This document shows, in pieces, positions 1 through 6,376 of a stretch of 6,531 nt of DNA; positions within the stretch are counted from its first letter, which is position 1, and each line of letters opens with the position of its first letter. The stretch spans positions 1 to 6,531 of the forward strand of contig DAOVFR010000146.1 in assembly GCA_030672805.1 (NCBI GenBank). The letters run 5' to 3'. This stretch comes from Candidatus Krumholzibacteriota bacterium (GTDB lineage Bacteria; Krumholzibacteriota; Krumholzibacteriia; Krumholzibacteriales; Krumholzibacteriaceae). A program made the translations under genes and the position numbers. Below the pieces are notes generated by a model. That model was not told the origin of the DNA, did no database searches, and saw only the letters and a list, made by a program, of their open reading frames with translations.

Positions 1-880
1 GCGACCCGCAGGTGAAATCGAAACCGTTGAAATCGAAGAACCGCACGTTCGGGTTGGAGTGTGTCTTGAAATAGATCCTGCCGGCGGCGGCGGCGTAGAC
101 GATGCTGAACATCGTCCGGTCGCCCCCGACCCCGTCGAGAATACCGAAGGCGTATTCCACCGCCGGACCGGATGATCCCGGATTCCACGACTCGACACCC
201 TTCGCCGCCCGGTAGAACCGCTTCAACGAGTGCCTGCCCGTTGTGAATGTCGCGCTCGACTCGCCGCCAACGCAGGTCTCGATGAATGCTCTCGAGTATT
301 CATACGTGTTGTTCGTCAGGGCCCGGTAGGGCAGGTCCTTTCCGGCATGAACAACCATCCTGCCTCCGAGGAACTCGATCGCCGCCGCTCCGCCGCTCCC
401 ATCGCATACGAGAAAATGAATCGGATTCGAATCGGCCACGTCTATCCGTATCTCCGTATCGCTCGCCACCACGTCGTCCACCGTTGCGGCGTTGTCGAGC
501 TGGTACTGTATCCACTGCAGTTCCGACAGTCCCGGCCTTGGATCAACGTGGGGAAACTCCGTGTACCGGAGCCACATGCATTCGATGACGAGTCCCGCCT
601 CGTTCATGCCGCCGAGCGGCAACTCGCGACCGTACTGGTTGAACGAGATGCTGCCGTACTTCGATACCCACCGTGCGGGGTTGTTCCGTGACAGCGACCG
701 CTTGGCGACACCCCGCTTGTTCACGATCACCATGCCGTGCTCGACCGACCAGTCGTAGTTCCGCCCGTAGATCCACTCGCCGTTGTTCCTGAAACAGAAG
801 GTCGTACACGGCACGAGCACTTCGGGAACAAGAAGAATGACAACCGCAGCCGCGCACACGGCGATACATCCTATGCGCAT
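1..880 (-). CDS. Choloylglycine hydrolase / penicillin V acylase-family Ntn hydrolase, exported, 3' end missing
   Basis: Partial gene: 293 codons are read from an ATG at 880 without a stop, and the C-terminus lies beyond base 1. Family members cleave linear amide C-N bonds (bile-salt conjugates, penicillin V, N-acyl homoserine lactones) using an N-terminal Cys. Seen here: a hydrophobic leader (residues 1-24), then Cys25 in PCTTFCF and GRNYDW with Arg40 and Asp43. The Cys-Arg-Asp spacing matches Cys2/Arg18/Asp21 of bile salt hydrolase to within one residue. MNEAGL (Asn93), LTNN (Asn190-191) and RFYRAA (Arg224) match the other conserved active-site blocks. A segment near 243-273 (EYAFGILDGV, then TMFSIVY) fits the family's C-terminal half. 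A GGGAG Shine-Dalgarno sits 7 nt before the start. The gene begins 73 nt after the alkaline phosphatase stop and is probably cotranscribed with it. Odd point: the residue before Cys25 is Pro, a poor signal-peptidase site. The substrate cannot be told; bile salts are unlikely for an environmental organism (inference). Confidence 0.9.
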   Translation of the reverse strand, partial: MRIGCIAVCAAAVVILLVPEVLVPCTTFCFRNNGEWIYGRNYDWSVEHGMVIVNKRGVAKRSLSRNNPARWVSKYGSISFNQYGRELPLGGMNEAGLVIECMWLRYTEFPHVDPRPGLSELQWIQYQLDNAATVDDVVASDTEIRIDVADSNPIHFLVCDGSGGAAAIEFLGGRMVVHAGKDLPYRALTNNTYEYSRAFIETCVGGESSATFTTGRHSLKRFYRAAKGVESWNPGSSGPAVEYAFGILDGVGGDRTMFSIVYAAAAGRIYFKTHSNPNVRFFDFNGFDFTCGS

Positions 881-953
881 GATGATTCTCCCTCCCGGAC
901 TTAACAGTATATGTTTCCCTCAACCGTTCGATCGTTTGCCCCGGCGCCCGGCG
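881..953. other. 73-bp gap between phosphatase and Ntn hydrolase genes
   Basis: Contains the GGGAGGGAG Shine-Dalgarno region (888-896, minus strand) of the Ntn hydrolase gene. A TATACT hexamer is present (minus strand, near 909-914) but has no acceptable -35. A short GC-rich stretch follows the phosphatase stop, without a stem plus T-run. I see no terminator, so cotranscription is likely. Confidence 0.55.
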
Positions 954-2051
954 TCACTCTCGTACGTATGCTATCAATACCTTCCCGATATCGGTGTTGT
1001 CAAGTATCCCCCCGAACGCCTTGCTTCCCGGCCCGCACGCGAAGATGGGCACCATCGCCGCCGTGTGATCCCCCGAGGTGAAGCCCCAGCCGGTTACCTC
1101 CCCCTTTTCGATGGAACCGCCGTGCACCGCGAACCCGCCCGTTTCGTGATCCGACGTGACAATGACGAGCGTCTCTCCGTCGTCCATCACAATATCGAGC
1201 CCGGCTTCTACCGCATCGTCAAAATCGGCCAGTTCCCCAAGGATGTAATCGAAATCGTTGTCGTGAGAGGCCCAGTCAATCTGTGATCCCTCGACCATGA
1301 GCACGAAGCCGTCCTCGTCCCTCGACAGGATCTCTATCGCCCGTACCGTCATCTCCTGGAGATTCACCGTTCTCTTTCCGGCTACGGACAGGTGCCTCGG
1401 AGCGAGCAGGGCCGCGGCGGCCGTGCACCCCTCCAGCGTGTTAAAGCCGACTCCCGACCGTATAACCTTCATCCGCTTTCCGAGTGCATCGAGAAGGTTT
1501 TTACCATCGTCTCTATTGCCCTGACGTTCCGTCCGAGGGACGAAGTACGCCCACCCGCCGCCGAAGAGAACATCGATGCCGCTTGTGACAATCTGCTCGG
1601 CGATCTCGTTCTCCTTTCTTCTGCTGTCGACGTGGGCGACGAAGGCTGCCGGTGTCGCATGTGTCACGGAGCACGTGACGACGAGCCCTGTCGCCATGCC
1701 GCGCTCCTCGGCGTGCTCGAATACGGTTTTGAGCGGCTTTCCCCCGGATGAAACGGAGATCGCGCCGTTGTATGTCTTGTGCCCCGTGGCCATGGCTGTC
1801 GCGCTCGCCGCCGAATCGGTGACGAGCGTGTCCTCAGCATGGGTCATTACGAGGCCTGCGATCCTGAAACGGTCGAGACTCGTCTTGTTTCGCACGATCT
1901 CCAGGGCCGTGATGTGAGATACGCCCATACCGTCACCGATGAAGACGATGATATTCTTCGGTACCGTTTCCTCTCCCGCAGACACCGGGGCGGTACTGAA
2001 GGCCCATACGAACAACGCAACCAACGAGAACGAGATTATACGTTTCATCAT
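954..2051 (-). CDS. phoA: Alkaline phosphatase, PhoA family, secreted
   Basis: Hydrolyses phosphate monoesters outside the cytoplasm to release inorganic phosphate. The product is 365 residues with a signal peptide (MKRIISFSL..., likely cut after PVSA, residue 25). By comparison with E. coli PhoA, the nucleophile is Ser80 in TDSAASATAMATGHKTYNG. Metal ligands are Asp40 (FIGDGMG), Thr133, Glu254 and Asp259 (EGSQIDWASH), His263, Asp301-His302 (SDHETGGF) and His329 (SGDHTA). Arg144 would be the phosphate-binding Arg. His131 and Trp260 sit where E. coli has Asp153 and Lys328. That His/Trp pair is known from other bacterial phosphatases such as the Antarctic TAB5 enzyme. The length is shorter than E. 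coli PhoA and close to the compact TAB5-like forms. There are two adjacent ATGs (2051 and 2048). The Shine-Dalgarno lies 1 nt from the first and 4 nt from the second, so the true start may be 2048. No Pho box is evident. The 28-nt gap after the 794-residue gene suggests cotranscription. Confidence 0.96.
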   Translation of the reverse strand: MMKRIISFSLVALFVWAFSTAPVSAGEETVPKNIIVFIGDGMGVSHITALEIVRNKTSLDRFRIAGLVMTHAEDTLVTDSAASATAMATGHKTYNGAISVSSGGKPLKTVFEHAEERGMATGLVVTCSVTHATPAAFVAHVDSRRKENEIAEQIVTSGIDVLFGGGWAYFVPRTERQGNRDDGKNLLDALGKRMKVIRSGVGFNTLEGCTAAAALLAPRHLSVAGKRTVNLQEMTVRAIEILSRDEDGFVLMVEGSQIDWASHDNDFDYILGELADFDDAVEAGLDIVMDDGETLVIVTSDHETGGFAVHGGSIEKGEVTGWGFTSGDHTAAMVPIFACGPGSKAFGGILDNTDIGKVLIAYVRE

Positions 2052-2052
2052 G

Positions 2053-2059
2053 CTCCTTC
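2053..2059 (-). promoter_or_regulatory. Shine-Dalgarno that bears on the phosphatase start
   Basis: The minus strand reads GAAGGAG, then C, then ATGATGAAA. The spacing is 1 nt to the first ATG (2051) and 4 nt to the second (2048). The second spacing is closer to workable and gives a typical MKRIISF leader, so 2048 is the likelier start. The difference is one residue of signal peptide. Confidence 0.6.
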
Positions 2060-2079
2060 TATTCCATCGTAGTGGGCAC

Positions 2080-4464
2080 TCATCTCAAGAGAATCATTTT
2101 CCTGGAAGCCTTGTTGTACTTGGTCTTCAGCATGCAGAAGTAGACCCCGCTGGCGAGGCGCCTGCCTCCATCGTTCAGACCGTCCCAACTGGCATGGTGG
2201 GGACCTGCTTCCATGACCTCTCCATCGATGAGCCTTCTCACCAGGCGTCCCGAAACATCGAATATGAGAAGCGAAACCTCGGTCTTCTTCCCAAGCGAGT
2301 ACTCGATCGTGGTGGAGGGATTGAAGGGATTCGGATAGGAGCTCCGGATTCCCGTGTAAGGCTGGGGCGTTTCGGGACCTTCCGCATCCACCGTGTATTC
2401 GGGGACGCCCGCGAGTCTTATCGCTCTTCCCTCATGCCCCTCGAAATCGATCGCCCGTACCTCGAGCAGGTAGAGGCCGCCCGTGAAATCCGTAGTGTCC
2501 CAGGTCAGAGTGTCGAGTTCTCCGTTACCCTTGCCGGGACCAGCATCCACCGTGATCCATTCTCCGTGGTTCAGTGCCGGCGCTTTCAGCTGCGGCCTGA
2601 CACCGGACCCGTCACGCGGTCCTGGATGCGGCCCGTAACGTCCGGATCGGGCTATCTTGGCCCCTTCCTCCGGAGGAGACACCTTGAGGTACCCGAATAT
2701 GCGCGAATTGCTGTTCGGATTCCCGATGTTGCTGTACCCTTCGGTAACCGGTCTGCCCTTCTCGTCCTCGTTGATTTCGTACTCGTTGTCCTGCTGGCTC
2801 CCCCCTCCCTGCGGGTCCATGAAATCGACTTTATGAGACACACAACCCCACATCCCGCCACCGTGTTGCTCCTCATAGTATGTGGATTCCCTAGAGCCCA
2901 TCGTAACCGCATGGCCGAGCGTCTGGAGTTGGCCGTTCACCGTCACGGTGTCGCATACATAGATTATGACGTCCTCGCTGTCCGCCTCGAATTCCTCCAT
3001 CATTTCAGCGATGTCACTGTAGTCATTAACGTCGTGATTGCTCACGTCCCACCCCTCGCACCCGTGACGCGCCAGGTAGGCATCGACACCAGCTTTTATT
3101 TCCGAGGCTTGAGCACCGTTCTGGGCAGGGTCCGGCTGTATGTCGTTCTCGATCTCGTTCGCGATATCCTCGGCGTTCTGCTCCGGCTTTCCCGTGTCGC
3201 CATCCTCGTGGTCAAGCTCGTCGTACCCGTTGCCGGCCCAGTACTTGAGACAGCTTCCCAGCGCCGCCGCGCTGCATGCGAACGCACCGAACCGGTTCAG
3301 GCCGAACTGGTCGACCACCGCGAGGGCCCGGCTGCTCTCCTTCTTTAGCAGAAGCACCCTGACCTTGACCGTATCGATATCCTCGTCGGGAACCTCGAAG
3401 ATGATTCGCTGCATACAATCGACACCGCAGTAACCGATCGAGTCGGGCGGGAAATCCACGAGGCCCGGTATCGGCGGCGTGGGATCGATATAGGCCGTGA
3501 CCGTGTCCCGGTAAACGGGATATCCGGAGAAGCTGAAGCGGGCTTCTACCTCGTAGTAGCCTCCTGAGTACGGGTACGAGGATACATCCAGGTAACCACA
3601 CCAGCCGTCCCCTTCCCTCATCGGGGCGATTGTTCCGATCTCACAACCGTCTCCGTCATAGTCCGTCCAGAATGTCTGGAAGGATGAGGGCGAGCCGGCG
3701 GGCCTGATGCCGAAGGTAACGCTTTGCGGCTCCGGCTGGCTTCTCAGCATGCCGACCTGCGGCTCCAAGTATCCGCTCATCGCGGCATCGAACCTGATCG
3801 TATCGTTCCCGGCAATCGCAACCTCCGAGCCCTTCGACGTCTCCACCGATACATGCGCCTCGGGACATGAGTGGGGCGTGACTTCCTCCCACCAGTATGT
3901 CATCTCCCCGACGACTGTCTCTCCCTGGTCATAGAGGTAAACCGGTGCGATGGGTTCGATCTCGAAAGGATCGAAGTAGGGAGGCATTGCATCGACGGTC
4001 GATACTATATGAAGCGGTGAATTGTTGTGCAGCGTGTCACCCGGCAGTATGTCGTCGAGAATTATTTTAAGGAAGATATCGAAGAAGCTGTCGGCCGGGA
4101 AATCACCGCCCGGGCCGAGCATTTCCGCCAGTCCCAACGAGGGTATCCCTCCGTTGCAGTTGATGGATACGCCGCCCGTGCTGTCATTCGTGTTGTAAAG
4201 CTTCATACCGGTGAGCTCCTGATCCATGACATAGGCCTCACCGTTGAAGTAGGGGTCGGACCATCCGAGGTCCGTAGTTCCCATGACCTGGATCGTATCC
4301 TCGAACACACCGTAGATATTGAGATACAGCTTCGCATCCCTGAATATCTTCTTCTCGTTTGGATAGGCTCGAGTGGGTTGCGGAATACTCACCAGGACAG
4401 CCGGAATAATAAGGATCGAAAACAGGTAATAAAGGACATGTGGAAGACGTCCTGGACGGTCCAT
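2080..4464 (-). CDS. Secreted multidomain protein with papain/C39-like cysteine-peptidase domain and C-terminal sorting (FlgD/Por-type) module
   Basis: The product is 794 residues, and I do not recognise the full-length protein. Residues 1-33 are a long signal peptide (hydrophobic LYYLFSILIIPAVLV, likely cut after PTRA). Residues 34-380 look like beta-rich exported modules, with a DYDGDG calcium-loop-like motif at 268-273 and IDPTPP at 326-331 starting an Ig-like part. Residues 385-555 resemble papain/C39-like peptidases: Cys397 in FACSAAALGSCLKYWA, a helix plus GVDAYLARHGCEGWDV (459-474), His518 in LGHAVTMGS and Asp550 in DFMDPQGGG form a plausible Cys-His-Asp triad. An Ig/FN3-like stretch follows (about 635-685). 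The last 86 residues are a sorting module of the type SSYPNPFNPSTTIEYSL ... VSGRLVR ... SGVYF ... KMILLR, which suggests export across the outer membrane. Eleven mature cysteines fit an oxidised, extracytoplasmic protein. A GGAGGT Shine-Dalgarno 6 nt upstream fixes the start, and a strong promoter lies further upstream. Peptidase activity is inferred from motifs only. Confidence 0.88.
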   Translation of the reverse strand: MDRPGRLPHVLYYLFSILIIPAVLVSIPQPTRAYPNEKKIFRDAKLYLNIYGVFEDTIQVMGTTDLGWSDPYFNGEAYVMDQELTGMKLYNTNDSTGGVSINCNGGIPSLGLAEMLGPGGDFPADSFFDIFLKIILDDILPGDTLHNNSPLHIVSTVDAMPPYFDPFEIEPIAPVYLYDQGETVVGEMTYWWEEVTPHSCPEAHVSVETSKGSEVAIAGNDTIRFDAAMSGYLEPQVGMLRSQPEPQSVTFGIRPAGSPSSFQTFWTDYDGDGCEIGTIAPMREGDGWCGYLDVSSYPYSGGYYEVEARFSFSGYPVYRDTVTAYIDPTPPIPGLVDFPPDSIGYCGVDCMQRIIFEVPDEDIDTVKVRVLLLKKESSRALAVVDQFGLNRFGAFACSAAALGSCLKYWAGNGYDELDHEDGDTGKPEQNAEDIANEIENDIQPDPAQNGAQASEIKAGVDAYLARHGCEGWDVSNHDVNDYSDIAEMMEEFEADSEDVIIYVCDTVTVNGQLQTLGHAVTMGSRESTYYEEQHGGGMWGCVSHKVDFMDPQGGGSQQDNEYEINEDEKGRPVTEGYSNIGNPNSNSRIFGYLKVSPPEEGAKIARSGRYGPHPGPRDGSGVRPQLKAPALNHGEWITVDAGPGKGNGELDTLTWDTTDFTGGLYLLEVRAIDFEGHEGRAIRLAGVPEYTVDAEGPETPQPYTGIRSSYPNPFNPSTTIEYSLGKKTEVSLLIFDVSGRLVRRLIDGEVMEAGPHHASWDGLNDGGRRLASGVYFCMLKTKYNKASRKMILLR

Positions 4465-4470
4465 ACTTTT

Positions 4471-4476
4471 ACCTCC
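4471..4476 (-). promoter_or_regulatory. Consensus Shine-Dalgarno of the 794-residue protein
   Basis: GGAGGT on the minus strand, 6 nt before the ATG at 4464. It is a full anti-16S match at good spacing. It supports this start and efficient translation. Confidence 0.85.
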
Positions 4477-4536
4477 ATTCGGCGGGAATCAGTTCTTCCA
4501 AGGTATGAGTTAGTTAAAACCCATTGAGCGATAGGC

Positions 4537-4565
4537 ATTATAACATAATCCGATCATTATTTCTA
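4537..4565 (-). promoter_or_regulatory. Sigma-70-type promoter with extended -10
   Basis: The minus strand has TAGAAA (4565-4560, 4 of 6 to TTGACA), a 17-bp spacer and TATAAT (4542-4537, 6 of 6). The TGT immediately before the -10 completes a perfect extended -10 (TGnTATAAT). Transcription would start near 4530, giving a leader of about 65 nt before the ATG at 4464. It begins about 30 nt after the acetyltransferase stop and would drive the 794-residue gene and probably the phosphatase and Ntn hydrolase after it. This is a consensus match by eye; the host's sigma preference is unknown. Confidence 0.7.
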
Positions 4566-4595
4566 CCCGGAAGGCATCCGAGAAGGTATCTGGCA

Positions 4596-5054
4596 TCAAC
4601 GGGGGAATGCGGGATCCTCGGACAGCTTCTTTCCCATGCTGATCATCCGGTCGTCACGATACCCGAGGTGCTCGTAGAACGAGACTACGTCTTCGTTTCC
4701 CGGGCGTATTTGAAGATTGATCTTCGGACATCCGATCGCCCCGAGCCTCTCTTCGACAGCATGCATGATGACCGTCCCGATACCCTTTCTCCGGCACCCG
4801 GGGGCCACGGCGAGATAGTTGATCCATCCCCGGTGTCCATCGTATCCTCCCATCACCGTGGCGACGAGAGTTCCTTCGATCAGGCCGACAAGGAACAGTT
4901 CGGGATCTACCCTCAGTTTACGCTCGATGTCGAGTATCGGGTTGTTCCATGGCACGATCAGATCGCACCGGCGCCACAGATCGATAACGGCATCCCCGTC
5001 ATCCAGCTTGAAACGCCTGATTTTCAGTTCCGCCCGCTCCATGCTCCCGTTCAC
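4596..5054 (-). CDS. ypeA: YpeA-like GNAT-family N-acetyltransferase
   Basis: A 152-residue protein with the single GNAT fold, which transfers an acetyl group from acetyl-CoA to an unidentified acceptor in the cytoplasm. It resembles E. coli YpeA closely along its length: LWRRCDLIVPWNNP (26-39), DIERKL (42-47), VMGGYDGHRG (67-76), the acetyl-CoA pyrophosphate loop CRRKGIG (87-93), GCPKINLQI (108-116) and FYEHLGY (126-132). The start taken is GTG at 5054, which overlaps the pncB stop as GTGA. It has AAGGA 3 nt upstream, inside the end of pncB. An ATG at 5042 (residue 5) fits the length of YpeA better, but its GGGAG lies only 1 nt away. The 4-nt overlap suggests translational coupling to pncB. 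YpeA's substrate is not established to my knowledge. The position in an NAD-salvage operon is the only functional clue. Confidence 0.93.
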   Translation of the reverse strand: MNGSMERAELKIRRFKLDDGDAVIDLWRRCDLIVPWNNPILDIERKLRVDPELFLVGLIEGTLVATVMGGYDGHRGWINYLAVAPGCRRKGIGTVIMHAVEERLGAIGCPKINLQIRPGNEDVVSFYEHLGYRDDRMISMGKKLSEDPAFPR

Positions 5055-6376
5055 TCATCCTTACGGCATTCCCGGAGTACCGCGCTCAGTTCGACAGGGT
5101 AGCGGGGCGCTTCACCGAGCGCTCGCAGCGGCTCCGGTATCGTATCAATCTGGGCTTTCACGTATTCGCGTATCTCCTCGAGCGGCACGACACGGTCCGG
5201 ACGCCTGCCGTCCTCCATCACACGCTCCAACATCGCACGACCCTTGAGGGACTCGCCGCCGAGGGCCAGCACATCGTGTGACATGATTCCCTCATCATTG
5301 AAAAACCGGTACACCTGCTTGCGCCCCGGCAGCGTCGCCTTGCCCGCCGAGAGCTTTCTCCTTGCCACGCCTGCATATTCGACCAGCTTGTACGCACACT
5401 CGAGATACGGCGCATCGGAGGACGTCACCATGCGCGTGCCCACCCCGAATCCATCGATCGGGGCGCCCGCCGCGACGATGGCCCCGACCGCATACTCGTC
5501 AAGGTCGCCGCTCGCAAAGATCTTCACCCCGTCAAGCCCGGCCCCGTCAAGGATGCGGCGGACGGCCTTCGATTCCTCGACGAGATCGCCGCTGTCCAGA
5601 CGAACCGCCTTGATAATAATCCCTTTCTCCTTCAGACGGGGATAGAGCTCCGCCGTCTTTTCCGCCGCGGCCCTCGAGTCGTAGGTGTCGAGCAGCAGGA
5701 CGACGTTGTCGGGCTGGGCGAGCGCGAAATGCTCGAACGCCTCGAGCTCCGTGTCGTGTGCCTGGATGAAGGAATGGGCCATCGTGCCGTAGGTGGGGAT
5801 TCCGTACAATCGCCCCGCCGCAACGGTGGACGTGCCGTCGAAACCGGCAAGGAAGGAAGCCCTTGCGGCCAGGATCCCGGCCTCGGCGCCGTGGGCGCGT
5901 CTCAGCCCGAAATCAAAGAGGAGTCTGCCGTCGCCTGCAAGGACCGATCGAACCGCTTTCGACGCGACAAGCGTCTCGAAATGCATAAGATTGATGATAC
6001 GTGTCTCGACGATCTGTGCCTGTGGCAGGGGCGCCGTTACGCGCAGGAGCGGTTCATTCTGAAAGAAGATCGTTCCCTCTGGTACAGCATGGACGTCACC
6101 GGTAAAGGAGAATGATTCCAGGTAGTCGATAAAATCGGTGCTGAACGTTCCGAGACCGGAAAGCCACTCGAGCTCACCAGGAGAGAATTTCATATCGGCG
6201 AGATAATCGATAACCTGCTCGAGACCGGCGGCAATGAGAAAGTTTCGCCCGGAGGGGAGATTGCGCACAAAGAACTCGAACACGGCAGTATCGTGCATCC
6301 CCTGGTCGAGATACCCCTGGACCATGGTCAACTGGTAGAGATCCGTAAGGAGCGGGGATACATTTGGCTCACTCAT
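5051..6376 (-). CDS. pncB: Nicotinate phosphoribosyltransferase
   Basis: Makes nicotinate mononucleotide from nicotinate and PRPP, coupled to ATP hydrolysis, in the Preiss-Handler branch of NAD salvage (cytoplasm). The product is 441 residues, a normal length. Characteristic family blocks appear in order: PLLTDLYQLTM (8-18), HFETLVASKAVR (132-143), DFGLRRAHG (155-163), GTMAHSF (197-203), LLLDTYDS (227-234), VRLDSGDL (258-265), FASGDLDEY (287-295), DGFGVGTRM (308-316) and YKLVEY (329-334). His201 in GTMAHSF is the probable counterpart of the His that is phosphorylated during catalysis in the Salmonella enzyme. The ATG at 6376 overlaps the pncA stop as ATGA. A GAGGAG Shine-Dalgarno lies 8 nt upstream within pncA's Glu-Glu codons. 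The stop overlaps the acetyltransferase start. No truncation or missing motif was seen. Confidence 0.97.
   Translation of the reverse strand: MSEPNVSPLLTDLYQLTMVQGYLDQGMHDTAVFEFFVRNLPSGRNFLIAAGLEQVIDYLADMKFSPGELEWLSGLGTFSTDFIDYLESFSFTGDVHAVPEGTIFFQNEPLLRVTAPLPQAQIVETRIINLMHFETLVASKAVRSVLAGDGRLLFDFGLRRAHGAEAGILAARASFLAGFDGTSTVAAGRLYGIPTYGTMAHSFIQAHDTELEAFEHFALAQPDNVVLLLDTYDSRAAAEKTAELYPRLKEKGIIIKAVRLDSGDLVEESKAVRRILDGAGLDGVKIFASGDLDEYAVGAIVAAGAPIDGFGVGTRMVTSSDAPYLECAYKLVEYAGVARRKLSAGKATLPGRKQVYRFFNDEGIMSHDVLALGGESLKGRAMLERVMEDGRRPDRVVPLEEIREYVKAQIDTIPEPLRALGEAPRYPVELSAVLRECRKDE

Larger units (their letters stand above)
4465..4595. other. 131-bp intergenic spacer between the NAD-salvage operon and the secreted-hydrolase genes
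   Basis: Clearly more AT-rich than the flanking genes. It holds the promoter at 4537-4565, a leader of about 65 nt and the Shine-Dalgarno at 4471-4476. I looked for a rho-independent terminator for the acetyltransferase gene. I found only a 4-bp stem (CGGA/TCCG near 4568-4582 on the minus strand) without a T-run, which I do not call. Readthrough from the upstream operon is therefore possible. Confidence 0.7.

Noticed and set aside
543..923. 126-codon minus-strand frame with an Arg/His-rich product
   Set aside because: It is a shifted frame of the Ntn hydrolase gene, whose own frame carries the conserved CTTF, GRNYDW, NEAGL and LTNN motifs.
904..935. Possible internal promoter (TTGAGG and TATACT on the minus strand) before the Ntn hydrolase
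   Set aside because: TTGAGG is only about 6 bp from TATACT, and the hexamer at 17 bp spacing (CGATCG) does not match a -35.
783..1286. 167-codon open frame on the plus strand
   Set aside because: Antisense to the end of the phosphatase and the start of the Ntn hydrolase. It has low complexity and no domain.
1939..3348. 469-codon open frame on the plus strand
   Set aside because: It lies antisense to the 794-residue gene and the phosphatase start, both supported by signal peptide, domain and Shine-Dalgarno evidence. Long antisense frames are common in GC-rich DNA, and its translation shows no recognisable domain.
4566..4595. Candidate terminator after the acetyltransferase gene
   Set aside because: Only a 4-bp CGGA/TCCG stem without a following T-run.
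4524..5102. 192-codon open frame on the plus strand
   Set aside because: Antisense to the clear YpeA-like acetyltransferase gene. The product resembles no family.
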